Source: Pseudomonas sp. B21-028 (lineage in GTDB: Bacteria > Pseudomonadota > Gammaproteobacteria > Pseudomonadales > Pseudomonadaceae). From it: a DNA stretch of 64,000 nt. Position 1 is the stretch's first letter; each line of letters starts with the position of its first letter. The stretch is taken from the NCBI RefSeq assembly GCF_024749045.1, contig NZ_CP087184.1:3596001-3660000 (forward strand). Reading direction: 5' to 3'. A model generated the notes under the pieces. That model ran no database searches. It worked only from the letters and a program-made list of their open reading frames with translations, and was not told the DNA's origin. The position numbers were made by a program, and so were the translations under genes. Positions 56,594-64,000 of this stretch are shown here, piece after piece.

Positions 56594-58219
56594 ATGACCA
56601 CAGCCAACCTTCTCGCCAATCTGTTTCCCAGTGCCGCTGATATCCCCCTGGCCTATCGCCTCGAAGAGCGGATCGAGCAGCGTGAATACCTGGTCGATGG
56701 CGTCCTGAAGACCTGGCCGGGACCGCTGGCCGTCGTGCGTAGTCCGGTGTATCTGGCCGGTGAACAAGGCGATGAACAGGTGGTGTTGGGCAGCACGCCG
56801 CTGCTCGATGCAGAAACCGCCCTTACCGCCCTCGATGCCGCCGTCCGCGCCTATGACCGCGGCCAGGGCCTGTGGCCGACGATGCGGGTGGCCGAACGCA
56901 TCCGCCACGTGGAAACCTTCCTGGCGCGCATGCGCGAACAACGCGACGCCGTCGTCAAGCTGCTGATGTGGGAGATCGGCAAGAACCTCAAGGACTCCCA
57001 GAAGGAGTTCGACCGCACCTGCGACTACATCGTCGACACCATCAATGCCCTCAAGGAACTCGACCGGCGCTCCAGCCGCTTCGAGCTGGAGCAGGACACC
57101 CTCGGCCAGATCCGTCGCGTGCCCCTGGGCGTGGCCCTGTGCATGGGGCCTTACAACTACCCGCTGAACGAAACCTTCACCACCCTGATCCCCGCCTTGA
57201 TCATGGGCAACACCGTGGTATTCAAGCCGGCCAAGCTCGGCGTGCTGCTGGTGCGTCCACTGCTGGAAGCCTTCCGTGACAGTTTCCCGGCAGGAGTGAT
57301 CAATGTGATCTACGGCAGCGGCCGGGAAACCGTCAGCGCGTTGATGGCCAGCGGCAAGATCGACATCTTCGCCTTCATCGGCACCAACAAAGCCGCCAGC
57401 GACCTGAAGAAACTCCACCCGCGCCCACACCGCCTGCGCGCCGCCCTGGGGCTGGATGCAAAAAACCCGGGGCTGGTGCTGCCCGACGTCGACCTCGACA
57501 ATGCCGTCAGCGAAGCGCTGACCGGCTCGCTGTCATTCAATGGCCAGCGCTGCACCGCGTTGAAAATCCTCTTCGTCCATGAGGACGTGGCACCGGCGTT
57601 CATCGAGAAATTCAATGCCAGGCTCGCCGCCCTCAAGCCGGGCATGCCCTGGGAGGACGGTGTGGCGCTGACGCCGCTGCCCGAGGCCGGCAAGATCGAT
57701 TACCTGCGGTCCCTGGTGGACGACGCGGTGGCCAAGGGTGCATCGGTGACCAATGCACACGGCGGCGAATCCCGCAGCTCATTCTTCTACCCCGCCGTGC
57801 TCTATCCGGTAAACACCGCGATGCGGGTCTATCACGAGGAACAGTTCGGCCCGGTGGTCCCCATCGTGCCCTATCGCGACCTCAATACCGTGGTCGACTA
57901 CGTGCTGGAGTCGGACTTCGGCCAGCAACTGAGTATTTTCGGCACCCATCCGGCTGAAGTCGGCAAGCTGGTGGACACGTTCGCCAACCAGGTCGGGCGC
58001 ATCAACATCAACGCCCAATGCCAGCGCGGGCCGGACACCTTCCCGTTCAACGGCCGGAAAAACTCGGCCGAGGGCACCTTGTCCGTGCACGATGCGTTGC
58101 GTACTTTTTCGATCCGCACCCTGGTGGCGACCAAATTCCAGGAGAGCAACAAGGCGCTGATCAGCGACATCATCCGCGAGCGGGACTCGAACTTCCTGAC
58201 CACCGACTACATCTTCTGA
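56594..58219 (+). CDS. gapN: NADP-dependent glyceraldehyde-3-phosphate dehydrogenase-like ALDH (GapN-like)
   Basis: The 541-residue protein is an aldehyde dehydrogenase of the non-phosphorylating GAPDH type: PYNYP (Asn187), nucleophile Cys320 in FNGQRCTA and late EEQFGPVVPIV. The canonical catalytic Glu lies 34 residues before Cys in the sequence ELGGK; at that place this protein has Gly286 in LGLDAKNP, with Asp288 nearby. If the alignment is correct, deacylation by the usual Glu is not possible, and CoA-acylating or other chemistry should be considered. GGGAGTAACGAC precedes the ATG. It converges on the EamA gene. The GapN name comes from overall similarity; the altered residue makes the exact reaction uncertain. 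Confidence 0.8.
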   Translation: MTTANLLANLFPSAADIPLAYRLEERIEQREYLVDGVLKTWPGPLAVVRSPVYLAGEQGDEQVVLGSTPLLDAETALTALDAAVRAYDRGQGLWPTMRVAERIRHVETFLARMREQRDAVVKLLMWEIGKNLKDSQKEFDRTCDYIVDTINALKELDRRSSRFELEQDTLGQIRRVPLGVALCMGPYNYPLNETFTTLIPALIMGNTVVFKPAKLGVLLVRPLLEAFRDSFPAGVINVIYGSGRETVSALMASGKIDIFAFIGTNKAASDLKKLHPRPHRLRAALGLDAKNPGLVLPDVDLDNAVSEALTGSLSFNGQRCTALKILFVHEDVAPAFIEKFNARLAALKPGMPWEDGVALTPLPEAGKIDYLRSLVDDAVAKGASVTNAHGGESRSSFFYPAVLYPVNTAMRVYHEEQFGPVVPIVPYRDLNTVVDYVLESDFGQQLSIFGTHPAEVGKLVDTFANQVGRININAQCQRGPDTFPFNGRKNSAEGTLSVHDALRTFSIRTLVATKFQESNKALISDIIRERDSNFLTTDYIF

Positions 58220-58225
58220 CCCGCA

Positions 58226-59119
58226 TTACAGCAGGGCTGGGCGACGCCTCTTGATGCCCCAGCCCTGCTGCATGCCAGCGGCCGCCAGCAGGATCGCCGC
58301 CACACCCAGCCATTGCAGTGGTTCGAGGCGATGGCCGAAGGCGAACCAGTCGACGAAGATCGCCGCGATCGGATAGATGAATGACAGTGCGCCGGTGATT
58401 GCGGTCGGCAAGCGCTGGATCGCGCTGTACAACAACACATACATGACCCCGGTGTGGACCATGCCGAGGGTGACGAGGCTGGCCCAGGCCTCGGGCTGTT
58501 GCGGCAAGGCCGAGAAGTTCGCCCAGGGTGCCAGCAGCAATACACCGGTGCTGACCTGCACCAGCGCAATCAGGTGCGGCGGGGTGCCGGTCAGGCGCTT
58601 GATGATCAGCGCGGCAATCGCGTACAGCAATGCCGCCCCGAGTGCCAGGGCGATGCCCACCAGATACTCCCCGCTGCCCTGCCCTTGTTCACCGTGGGCG
58701 CTGACAATTGCCAGCATCCCGAGAAACGACACCATTAGCCAGAACAGCTTTTGCGCGGTGATTTTCTCCCCCAGGAACAGCGCCGCCAACCCCACCAGCA
58801 TGAACGGCTGGACGTTGTACACCGCCGTGCCGATGGCAATCGAGGCCCGCGAGTAAGAGGCGAACAACAACACCCAGTTGCCAACGATCGCCACGCCGCT
58901 GAGCACCGCCAGCAGAAATGTCGTGCGGGTCAGGATGTCCCGGCGTAAAAAACCGAAACCGGCGCAAATCAGCAACAAGGTGACCGCGCCGAACACGCAG
59001 CGCCAGAACACCACATCCAGCACCGGCAGGCCGGAAACCAGCACGAACCAGCCTATGGTTCCGGAAATCAGCATGGCGGCGGTCATTTCCAGCGAACCGC
59101 GACGTAAGGTCTTGTCCAT
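58226..59119 (-). CDS. EamA-family (DMT) permease
   Basis: The 297-residue membrane protein has about ten hydrophobic helices in two similar halves, the EamA plan (VLDVVFWRCVFGAVTLL in the first half, SFIYPIAAIFVDWFAFG in the second). Members export or import amino acids and related metabolites. ATGs at 59122 and 59119 are both possible; the second has GGAG at better distance. An Lrp/AsnC regulator is divergently transcribed from the 133-base gap, the common layout for an amino-acid exporter under Lrp-type control. Substrate unknown. Confidence 0.85.
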   Translation of the reverse strand: MDKTLRRGSLEMTAAMLISGTIGWFVLVSGLPVLDVVFWRCVFGAVTLLLICAGFGFLRRDILTRTTFLLAVLSGVAIVGNWVLLFASYSRASIAIGTAVYNVQPFMLVGLAALFLGEKITAQKLFWLMVSFLGMLAIVSAHGEQGQGSGEYLVGIALALGAALLYAIAALIIKRLTGTPPHLIALVQVSTGVLLLAPWANFSALPQQPEAWASLVTLGMVHTGVMYVLLYSAIQRLPTAITGALSFIYPIAAIFVDWFAFGHRLEPLQWLGVAAILLAAAGMQQGWGIKRRRPALL

Positions 59120-59252
59120 CATCAGGCTCCTTCAGCAAGTGGGCACAGTATGACAAGCCGGTGAAGGGGTTCTCCATGAGCCGAAAAAGGCTAAACTGCC
59201 ATTCGACCTTTTTTATCAAGGCAACTTCAGACATTCGCCTAACGGAGTCGAA

Positions 59253-59690
59253 ATGACCGACGATATTGACCAGATTCTCATCAGTGCGCTGATGGAAGAT
59301 TCCCGGCGCTCGCTCAAGGCCCTGGCGAACCTGAGCGGCCTCTCCTCTCCCAGCGTGGCCGAGCGCCTGCGGCGGCTGGAGGAGCGCGGCGTGCTCAGGG
59401 CGTATACCGTTGAGGTAGACCCGAAGTGCTTTGGCTACCAGCTCCAGGCCATTGTCCGCATCCGCCCGTTACCGGGGCAGTTGCAGGAAGTGGAGCGGCA
59501 GATCCAGGCCATCGCCGAATTTACCGAATGCGACAAGGTGACCGGCGACGATTGCTTCATCGCCCGACTGCACGTGCGCTCGATGGAACAGCTGGATACC
59601 TTGCTGGACAAGCTCAATATTCTTGCCGAAACCAATACCGCCATCGTCAAGAAGACCCCGGTCAAGCGGCGTCTGCCACCGATGATGTGA
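59253..59690 (+). CDS. Lrp/AsnC-type transcriptional regulator
   Basis: The 145-residue protein has an N-terminal helix-turn-helix (LIS ALMEDSRRSLKALANLSGLSSPSVAERLRRLEERGVLRAY region, about 8-45) and a C-terminal RAM ligand-binding domain (about 60-140). It is divergent from the EamA permease and probably controls it in response to an amino acid. ATG follows GGAG. A terminator-type hairpin between it and the next, convergent gene serves the latter's strand. Length is normal. Confidence 0.9.
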   Translation: MTDDIDQILISALMEDSRRSLKALANLSGLSSPSVAERLRRLEERGVLRAYTVEVDPKCFGYQLQAIVRIRPLPGQLQEVERQIQAIAEFTECDKVTGDDCFIARLHVRSMEQLDTLLDKLNILAETNTAIVKKTPVKRRLPPMM

Positions 59691-59711
59691 GTCGAGACAG
59701 AAACGGGGACG

Positions 59712-59737
59712 AAAAAAAGCCCGCCGAAGCGGGCTTT
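59712..59737 (-). terminator. Rho-independent terminator of the Bax-inhibitor-like gene
   Basis: Read on the minus strand, AAAGCCCGC-TTCG-GCGGGCTTT is a perfect 9-pair hairpin followed by more T's. It lies 16 bases after the stop at 59753 and may also serve the plus strand, where the T-run is shorter. Confidence 0.85.
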
Positions 59738-59752
59738 GAATAGCGTGTGCAT

Positions 59753-60424
59753 TCAGTCGTCGCGGCCCATCAGGCCAAACAGCTGCAACAGGCTGACGAA
59801 CAGGTTGTAGATCGATACATACAGGCTGATGGTCGCCATGATGTAGTTGCGCTCGCCGCCATGAATGATGGCGCTGGTCTGGTACAGGATCATCAGCGCG
59901 GAGAACAGTACGACACCGGCGCTGATTACCAATTGCAGGCCGCTGATCTGGAAGAAGATGCTGACCAGCATCGCCCCCACCAGTACGAAGAACCCGGCGG
60001 TGAGGAAACCGCCCAGGAAGCTCATGTCCTTGCGGGTGATCAGCACATAGGCCGACAGCCCACCGAACACCAGTGCGGTCATGGCAAAGGCCGAGCTGAC
60101 CAGTTCGGCGCCGCCCTGCATCTTGAGGTAAAGATTGAGGATCGGCCCGAGTATGAAGCCCATGAAGCCGGTCAGGGCGAACGCCGAAACCAGGCCCCAG
60201 CCCGAATCGCGAAGTTTGTTGGTCAGGAAGAAAAGCCCATAGAAGCCGATCAGCACCACGAACACGTTCGGGTAGCCGACATTCATTTGCTGGGCGACGT
60301 AGGCCATCACACCGCTGAAAGCCAGCGTGAGTGCCAGCAGGCCATAAGTGTTGCGCAGGACGCGGCTAACCTCTAGCTGCTCGGCCTGCACGCTGTTGTT
60401 CACTGCGTAATCCTGTTCGCGCAT
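59753..60424 (-). CDS. Bax inhibitor-1/YccA family membrane protein
   Basis: The 223-residue protein has seven hydrophobic helices typical of the BI-1 family, with a charged N-terminus (MREQDYAVNNS) and an acidic C-terminal end (GRDD). YccA of E. coli modulates the FtsH protease; BI-1 relatives are calcium-leak channels. GGAGGAGTGTCGCC is a strong ribosome site before the ATG at 60424; upstream in-frame residues are rejected. It is transcribed alone and ends at the hairpin at 59712. The family is sure; the role in this organism is inference. Confidence 0.9.
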   Translation of the reverse strand: MREQDYAVNNSVQAEQLEVSRVLRNTYGLLALTLAFSGVMAYVAQQMNVGYPNVFVVLIGFYGLFFLTNKLRDSGWGLVSAFALTGFMGFILGPILNLYLKMQGGAELVSSAFAMTALVFGGLSAYVLITRKDMSFLGGFLTAGFFVLVGAMLVSIFFQISGLQLVISAGVVLFSALMILYQTSAIIHGGERNYIMATISLYVSIYNLFVSLLQLFGLMGRDD

Positions 60425-60500
60425 GGCGACACTCCTCCGGTTTGAAACATTCAGTGGCAAGGATCATAACAGACGCCCTGTAACAAGCTACGCAGAGAGT

Positions 60501-60528
60501 TTGACAGTGTGTTTCATTCGGGTATTAT
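60501..60528 (+). promoter_or_regulatory. sigma70-type promoter of the tRNA-Ser gene
   Basis: TTGACA (60501-60506), a 16-base spacer and TATTAT (60523-60528) precede the tRNA by about 20 bases. The sequence after the -10 box is GC-rich (GGCGCCCGC), as in stringently controlled stable-RNA promoters. Confidence 0.8.
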
Positions 60529-60547
60529 GGCGCCCGCAACGCAATAC

Positions 60548-60635
60548 GGAGGTGTGGCCGAGTGGTTTAAGGCAACGGTCTTGAAAACCGTCGACTGTAA
60601 CAGGTCCATGAGTTCGAATCCCATCGCCTCCGCCA
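60548..60635 (+). tRNA. tRNA-Ser (anticodon TGA)
   Basis: 88 bases including CCA. Acceptor stem GGAGGTG pairs with CGCCTCC (one T-G pair), the anticodon loop CTTGAAA contains TGA, a long variable arm is present as expected for serine tRNA, and TTCGAATC forms the T-loop. CCA is encoded. It has its own promoter and terminator. Confidence 0.96.
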
Positions 60636-60647
60636 TATTTGTACGTT

Positions 60648-60674
60648 AAAGCCCTGATCATTCAGGGCTTTTTC
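60648..60674 (+). terminator. Rho-independent terminator after tRNA-Ser
   Basis: AAAGCCCTGA and TCAGGGCTTT form a 10-pair hairpin followed by T's, 13 bases after the tRNA end. Confidence 0.9.
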
Positions 60675-60758
60675 GTGTCTGGCGTTCAGAAAAACAGCTG
60701 TCGACTTTAGTGCTGGATACGGCACATCGCCCCCCGCTCTCATTCAAAGGAAAGAACA

Positions 60759-61613
60759 GTGACCAGCAAAACCATCGGCTCTCTCGTTGCAGCAATCATG
60801 GGCATCCTCTTGCTCTGCGTACTCTTTGGCAGTTGGTACACGGTCGACGAAACCGAACGCGGCGTACTGCTGCGCAACGGTGCGTTGGTCGGGGTCGTGG
60901 AACCGGGATTGTCGTTCAAGATGCCCTTCATCGAGTCCGTACGCCTGATCAGCGTACAAAGCCAAGTCACTTCCTATGAAGACCTCCAGGCGTACAGCAA
61001 GGATCAACAGTCCGCCCAACTGAAGGTATCGGTGTCCTGGCACATTGCGCCAGCGGACGTGGCGAAGGTCTACAGCCAGTTCAAGGATATAGAAGGCATC
61101 CGCGACCGGATGATCAGCCGGCAGGTGCCAACCCAGGTAGAGAACGTGTTCGGCAGGTTCAATGCCGTGGCCGCGGTGCAGAACCGCGTCCAGCTGGTCA
61201 ACGACATTTCGAGCGCCATCAAGTCCACCATCACCGGCCCGGTGATCATCGACAGCGTCCAGGTCGAGAACATCGACTTCAGTGACGCTTACGAAAAAGC
61301 GATCGAAGCGCGCATGGCAGCGGAAGTCCAGGTCAAGACCCGCGAGCAACAGCTCGCCACTGAGCAGGTCCAGGCACAGATTCGCGTAACCCAGGCCCAG
61401 GCGGAAGCCGACTCGCAGATCGCCCAGGCGAAGGCGGATGCACTGGCCACCGAACTGCGTGGCAAGGCCGAAGCCGAGGCGATCAAGGCGCGGGCCCAAG
61501 CCCTGGCCAGCAACCAGAATCTGGTGGAACTGACCAAGGCCGAGCGCTGGAACGGGGTCTTGCCGACCACCGTGCTACCCAATAGCACCCTGCCCTTCAT
61601 CGACACCAAGTAA
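60759..61613 (+). CDS. SPFH/prohibitin-type membrane protein
   Basis: The 284-residue protein has one N-terminal membrane helix (about 8-26), an SPFH domain (GVLLRNGALVGVVEPGLSFKMPFIESV and following) and a long charged, Ala/Gln-rich coiled coil (about 185-255), with a short C-terminal segment. HflC, prohibitin and flotillin-like proteins have this plan; they scaffold membrane domains or regulate FtsH. GTG at 60759 follows AAAGGAAAGAACA. The gene is not in an hflK-hflC pair, so it is probably a stand-alone prohibitin-like protein. Confidence 0.85.
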   Translation: MTSKTIGSLVAAIMGILLLCVLFGSWYTVDETERGVLLRNGALVGVVEPGLSFKMPFIESVRLISVQSQVTSYEDLQAYSKDQQSAQLKVSVSWHIAPADVAKVYSQFKDIEGIRDRMISRQVPTQVENVFGRFNAVAAVQNRVQLVNDISSAIKSTITGPVIIDSVQVENIDFSDAYEKAIEARMAAEVQVKTREQQLATEQVQAQIRVTQAQAEADSQIAQAKADALATELRGKAEAEAIKARAQALASNQNLVELTKAERWNGVLPTTVLPNSTLPFIDTK

Positions 61614-61859
61614 TCGCGCTGGCGCGGCCTGCCCTGGCCGCGCCTGTTCCCAAACAGGGAAAATCGCCCCATTTCCCGTTAGCGCTACACTGGCCTGAAT
61701 GACGAACCCGCAGCTCAGCGTCAGCAGGGAGCTCAACGTGTACCCACCACAGCCAATCCGCTCCAGACAGCCTCAGCCCATCGTTTCACACCCTGAAACC
61801 CTCGCCCGACTCGTAAACCCAGCGACTCCGTCGATCGACATCCCGGACAGGAGAACAGC

Positions 61860-63653
61860 GTGACCACGATTATCCAAAAATATAAGTGGCCTGCCTTGTT
61901 GGCCGTCGCGCTGGCCGTTTTCTCGGCCTTGATATTCTTTCTGATCAAATCCTATACCTATGACACCACGACCTACTTCGAGTCTCGTGATTTCATCCGG
62001 CAACTCAAGCAGTCCGACGCCGACTGGAACGTCAAGATTCTGAGGAAAAAGATCGGCGCCAATAACAACCTGTCGCTGGCCCCACCGGCGGAAGCGGACA
62101 ATCGCTGGGCTCAACTGGAACGGCTCAACAATGCCGGGCCCTTGGCCGCTCTTTGGAACTCCAGGCGCCAGGGTTATGTGGATGCGATCAAGAACAAGAC
62201 CCTGCTGGTAGAAGAGTTCGAACGGCACAATGCGAACTTGCGTACGGCCCTGGATGCGTTGCCCACGGCCGAAAATGACATTCAGGCGCGGCTCAAGGAG
62301 TTGATGATTGGCAGTGCGACGGAGCGTCTGACAACAGCCTCCAATGTCCTTGAGCTGACACTGACGACACTGGAGTACGCCACCTATGTCACATCAGACA
62401 AGGCCAAGGAAGTAGAGAGTCAACTAACCGAGCTGGAAGATTTCATCAATGGGTTACCCGCCCCTTACCAGCCGCCCTTTGTCATGCTGAAGCAGCATGT
62501 CCGGTCGATTATCGAGGAACAGCCGATCGTCAATGATCTGCTTGACCGCATCAATGTGATGCCGGTGGCCCGGGAGCTGGACAACATCAATGAGCTGTTG
62601 AATGAGACACAGCGCCGGACGGCTGCAACCGACCGTCAATATCATATCTATTTGGCCGTATGCGCCACCCTCATGGCGCTGTTGATGATCTACCTGGCCG
62701 TGCGGCTGGTGCGCAGCTACGCCGTCATCAACCTGATCAACCACGCGCTGCAGTTGTCCAATGAACGGCTGGAGGAGCGGGTGGAGGAACGTACTCGCGA
62801 GTTGCGAGAGGCCGAGCGCGAACTGGTGGACGCGGCACGGATGGCGGGCATGGCCGAGATTGCCACGAACGTACTGCACAACGTTGGAAACGTGCTTAAC
62901 AGCGTGAACATTTCCGCCGAGCTCGTCACCCGCAAATTGAAGAACAGCAAGACACTGGGGCTCGGAAAAGCGGTAAAGATGATGAATGAACACGCCGAAG
63001 ACCTTGGCCAGTTCATGACCCTCGATGAAAAGGGTAGATTGCTTCCCCGTTACTTCAATGAGTTGGTCGATTCCATCGCTGCCGAGCAGGCACTGTTGAT
63101 CGATGAACTGGCGCAATTGACCAAGAGCGTCGACCACATCAAGGAAATTGTCACCACCCAGCAATCCTATGCCGGGGCGGCCAGGCTGGTCGAGCCGCTC
63201 AATGTCAGTGACTTGTTCGAAGATGCGTTGCGCATGAACTCGGGCGCACTGAACCGGCATCACGTCACTGTCATCAAGGACTATCAGGACGCCCCCACGA
63301 TCATGGGCGACAAACACCGGCTCCTGCTGGTCCTGATCAACCTGATCAGTAATGCAAAATTCGCGATGTCCCATGTTTCCGAACCACGGGAGATGATCCT
63401 GGGCATACGGATCGTCGACCGGACAACGTTATGCCTCAGCGTCAAGGACCGAGGTGAAGGCATCGCCCCCGATAATCTGGCTCGCATCTTCAACCACGGG
63501 TTCACGACTCGCAAGGACGGCCATGGGTTCGGTTTGCACAGCTGCGCCTTGGCAGCGGTCGAGATGAATGGTCGCCTCCATGTCCATAGCGATGGACTAG
63601 GTCAGGGCGCCCTCTTCACGCTGGAGATTCCGCTGGAACTGGCACAGTCTTGA
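61860..63653 (+). CDS. membrane sensor histidine kinase with all-helical sensor (DAHL-like)
   Basis: The 597-residue protein has two membrane helices (about 12-30 and 264-281) enclosing a periplasmic all-helical region (31-262) resembling the DAHL sensor type (SDADWNVKIL). A coiled-coil linker (about 300-325), the phosphoacceptor region NVLHNVGNVLNSV (His340) and a HATPase domain with N-box LINLISNAKFAM and G1/G2 boxes VKDRGEGI and DGHGFGLHS follow. His340 is in an NVLHNVGN context, not the classical SHELRTP. GTG at 61860 follows CAGGAGAACAGC. No response regulator is adjacent in this window, so its partner is unknown. Confidence 0.9.
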   Translation: MTTIIQKYKWPALLAVALAVFSALIFFLIKSYTYDTTTYFESRDFIRQLKQSDADWNVKILRKKIGANNNLSLAPPAEADNRWAQLERLNNAGPLAALWNSRRQGYVDAIKNKTLLVEEFERHNANLRTALDALPTAENDIQARLKELMIGSATERLTTASNVLELTLTTLEYATYVTSDKAKEVESQLTELEDFINGLPAPYQPPFVMLKQHVRSIIEEQPIVNDLLDRINVMPVARELDNINELLNETQRRTAATDRQYHIYLAVCATLMALLMIYLAVRLVRSYAVINLINHALQLSNERLEERVEERTRELREAERELVDAARMAGMAEIATNVLHNVGNVLNSVNISAELVTRKLKNSKTLGLGKAVKMMNEHAEDLGQFMTLDEKGRLLPRYFNELVDSIAAEQALLIDELAQLTKSVDHIKEIVTTQQSYAGAARLVEPLNVSDLFEDALRMNSGALNRHHVTVIKDYQDAPTIMGDKHRLLLVLINLISNAKFAMSHVSEPREMILGIRIVDRTTLCLSVKDRGEGIAPDNLARIFNHGFTTRKDGHGFGLHSCALAAVEMNGRLHVHSDGLGQGALFTLEIPLELAQS

Positions 63654-63696
63654 AGAAGCTTGGTGTAGGGCAAGCACTGGTGGTGAATGTGCCGAC

Positions 63697-63855
63697 GCCA
63701 TCGCGAGCAGGCTCGCTCCCACAAGGGGTCTGCGCGGTCACATAATCCTTGGCTTCCAGCAATAACCTGTGGGAGCGAGCCTGCTCGCGATGGCGGTGGG
63801 TCAGACATTGATATGACGCCTGAGACGCCGCGTTCGCGGGCAAGCCCGCTCCCAC
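63697..63855. repeat. cluster of three family 1 REP arms
   Basis: Arms at 63697-63723, 63766-63800 and 63831-63855 alternate in direction; the third has GCGGGCAAGCCCGCTCCCAC as in the 12635 copy. It lies between the sensor kinase and the partial gene at the right edge. Confidence 0.88.
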
Positions 63856-63878
63856 TGGACGGTTAGCGTCCGCCCCGG

Positions 63879-64000
63879 TTACTTGGCGTTCGTCGCCCGC
63901 GCCTCGCGGTTTCTCCTGGCTGGCAACGCCGCCGCGTAAGCCAGTGCTTCTTCACGCGAAGCGAAAGAACCCAGCCGGTCAGCCTGGGTACAGACCCTCC
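63879..64000 (-). CDS. C-terminal end of a protein (partial)
   Basis: A minus-strand frame is open from the right edge to a TAA at 63881-63879, giving 39 residues: RVCTQADRLGSFASREE followed by an Ala-rich, Arg-rich end. Helical and basic at the terminus. Too short to assign; the start is outside the window. It may be a small regulatory or hypothetical protein. Confidence 0.45.
   Translation of the reverse strand, partial: RVCTQADRLGSFASREEALAYAAALPARRNREARATNAK

Noticed and set aside
1573..63855. repeated hairpins considered as a CRISPR array
   Set aside because: Copies are scattered single or paired inverted repeats without regular spacers and without cas genes.

Overview
The window looks like chromosomal DNA of a Pseudomonas of the P. 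fluorescens group. The support is gene content (NhaB, a DpkA-type reductase, the glgA-treZ-malQ-treY-glgX cluster, a gnd-zwf pair, Fap-like genes), GC-rich codon use, AGGA-type ribosome sites, and many copies of the REP/REPIN hairpins typical of this group. No insertion sequence, prophage, CRISPR array or rRNA was seen. One tRNA gene (Ser, anticodon TGA) is present.

Layout. 1-3022: the 3' end of a Fap-like secretion/amyloid locus (a partial secreted protein and a FapF-like outer-membrane barrel), facing a sigma54 enhancer-binding regulator. 3363-6722: a small conserved protein, a delta-60-repeat protein and the antiporter NhaB. 6795-10110 (minus): gnd, zwf and a HAD phosphatase in a tightly overlapping oxidative pentose-phosphate operon. 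10399-20411: ordinary chromosome, including a CptA-type phosphoethanolamine transferase, a ZapE-like ATPase, YafY/WYL and LysR regulators, a nitrilase, a DUF883 protein and DpkA. 20655-25469: a 1604-residue protein resembling the dermonecrotic-toxin-like (DUF6543-type) family, with an HELTH metallopeptidase motif near its C-terminus.

26750-33823 is the most unusual part: MFS exporter, LuxE-type acyl-protein synthetase, a LuxC-type acyl reductase fused to an adenylate-forming ligase, a second related ligase, and an acetyltransferase. The last four are tightly packed in one direction. There is no luciferase (luxAB) or thioesterase (luxD). This reads as a fatty-acid-reductase-like biosynthetic and export system that does not make light; its product is unknown.

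33948-38815: chemoreceptor, DUF411 metal-binding protein, alpha/beta hydrolase and 2-hydroxyacid dehydrogenase. 39495-50513: glycogen/trehalose metabolism (GlgA builds glucan, GlgX debranches, TreY and TreZ turn maltodextrin ends into trehalose, MalQ recycles short chains). glgB, glgE and treS are not in the window. 50783-52578: PIG-L-like and endonuclease/exonuclease/phosphatase-like proteins. 52759-56388: two adjacent autotransporter-type barrels, the second with almost no passenger. 56594-64000: GapN-like aldehyde dehydrogenase, EamA permease with divergent Lrp regulator, Bax-inhibitor-like protein, tRNA-Ser, SPFH protein, sensor kinase, and a partial gene at the right edge.

REP-type repeats of three sequence families separate many transcription units and mark most convergent gene ends.
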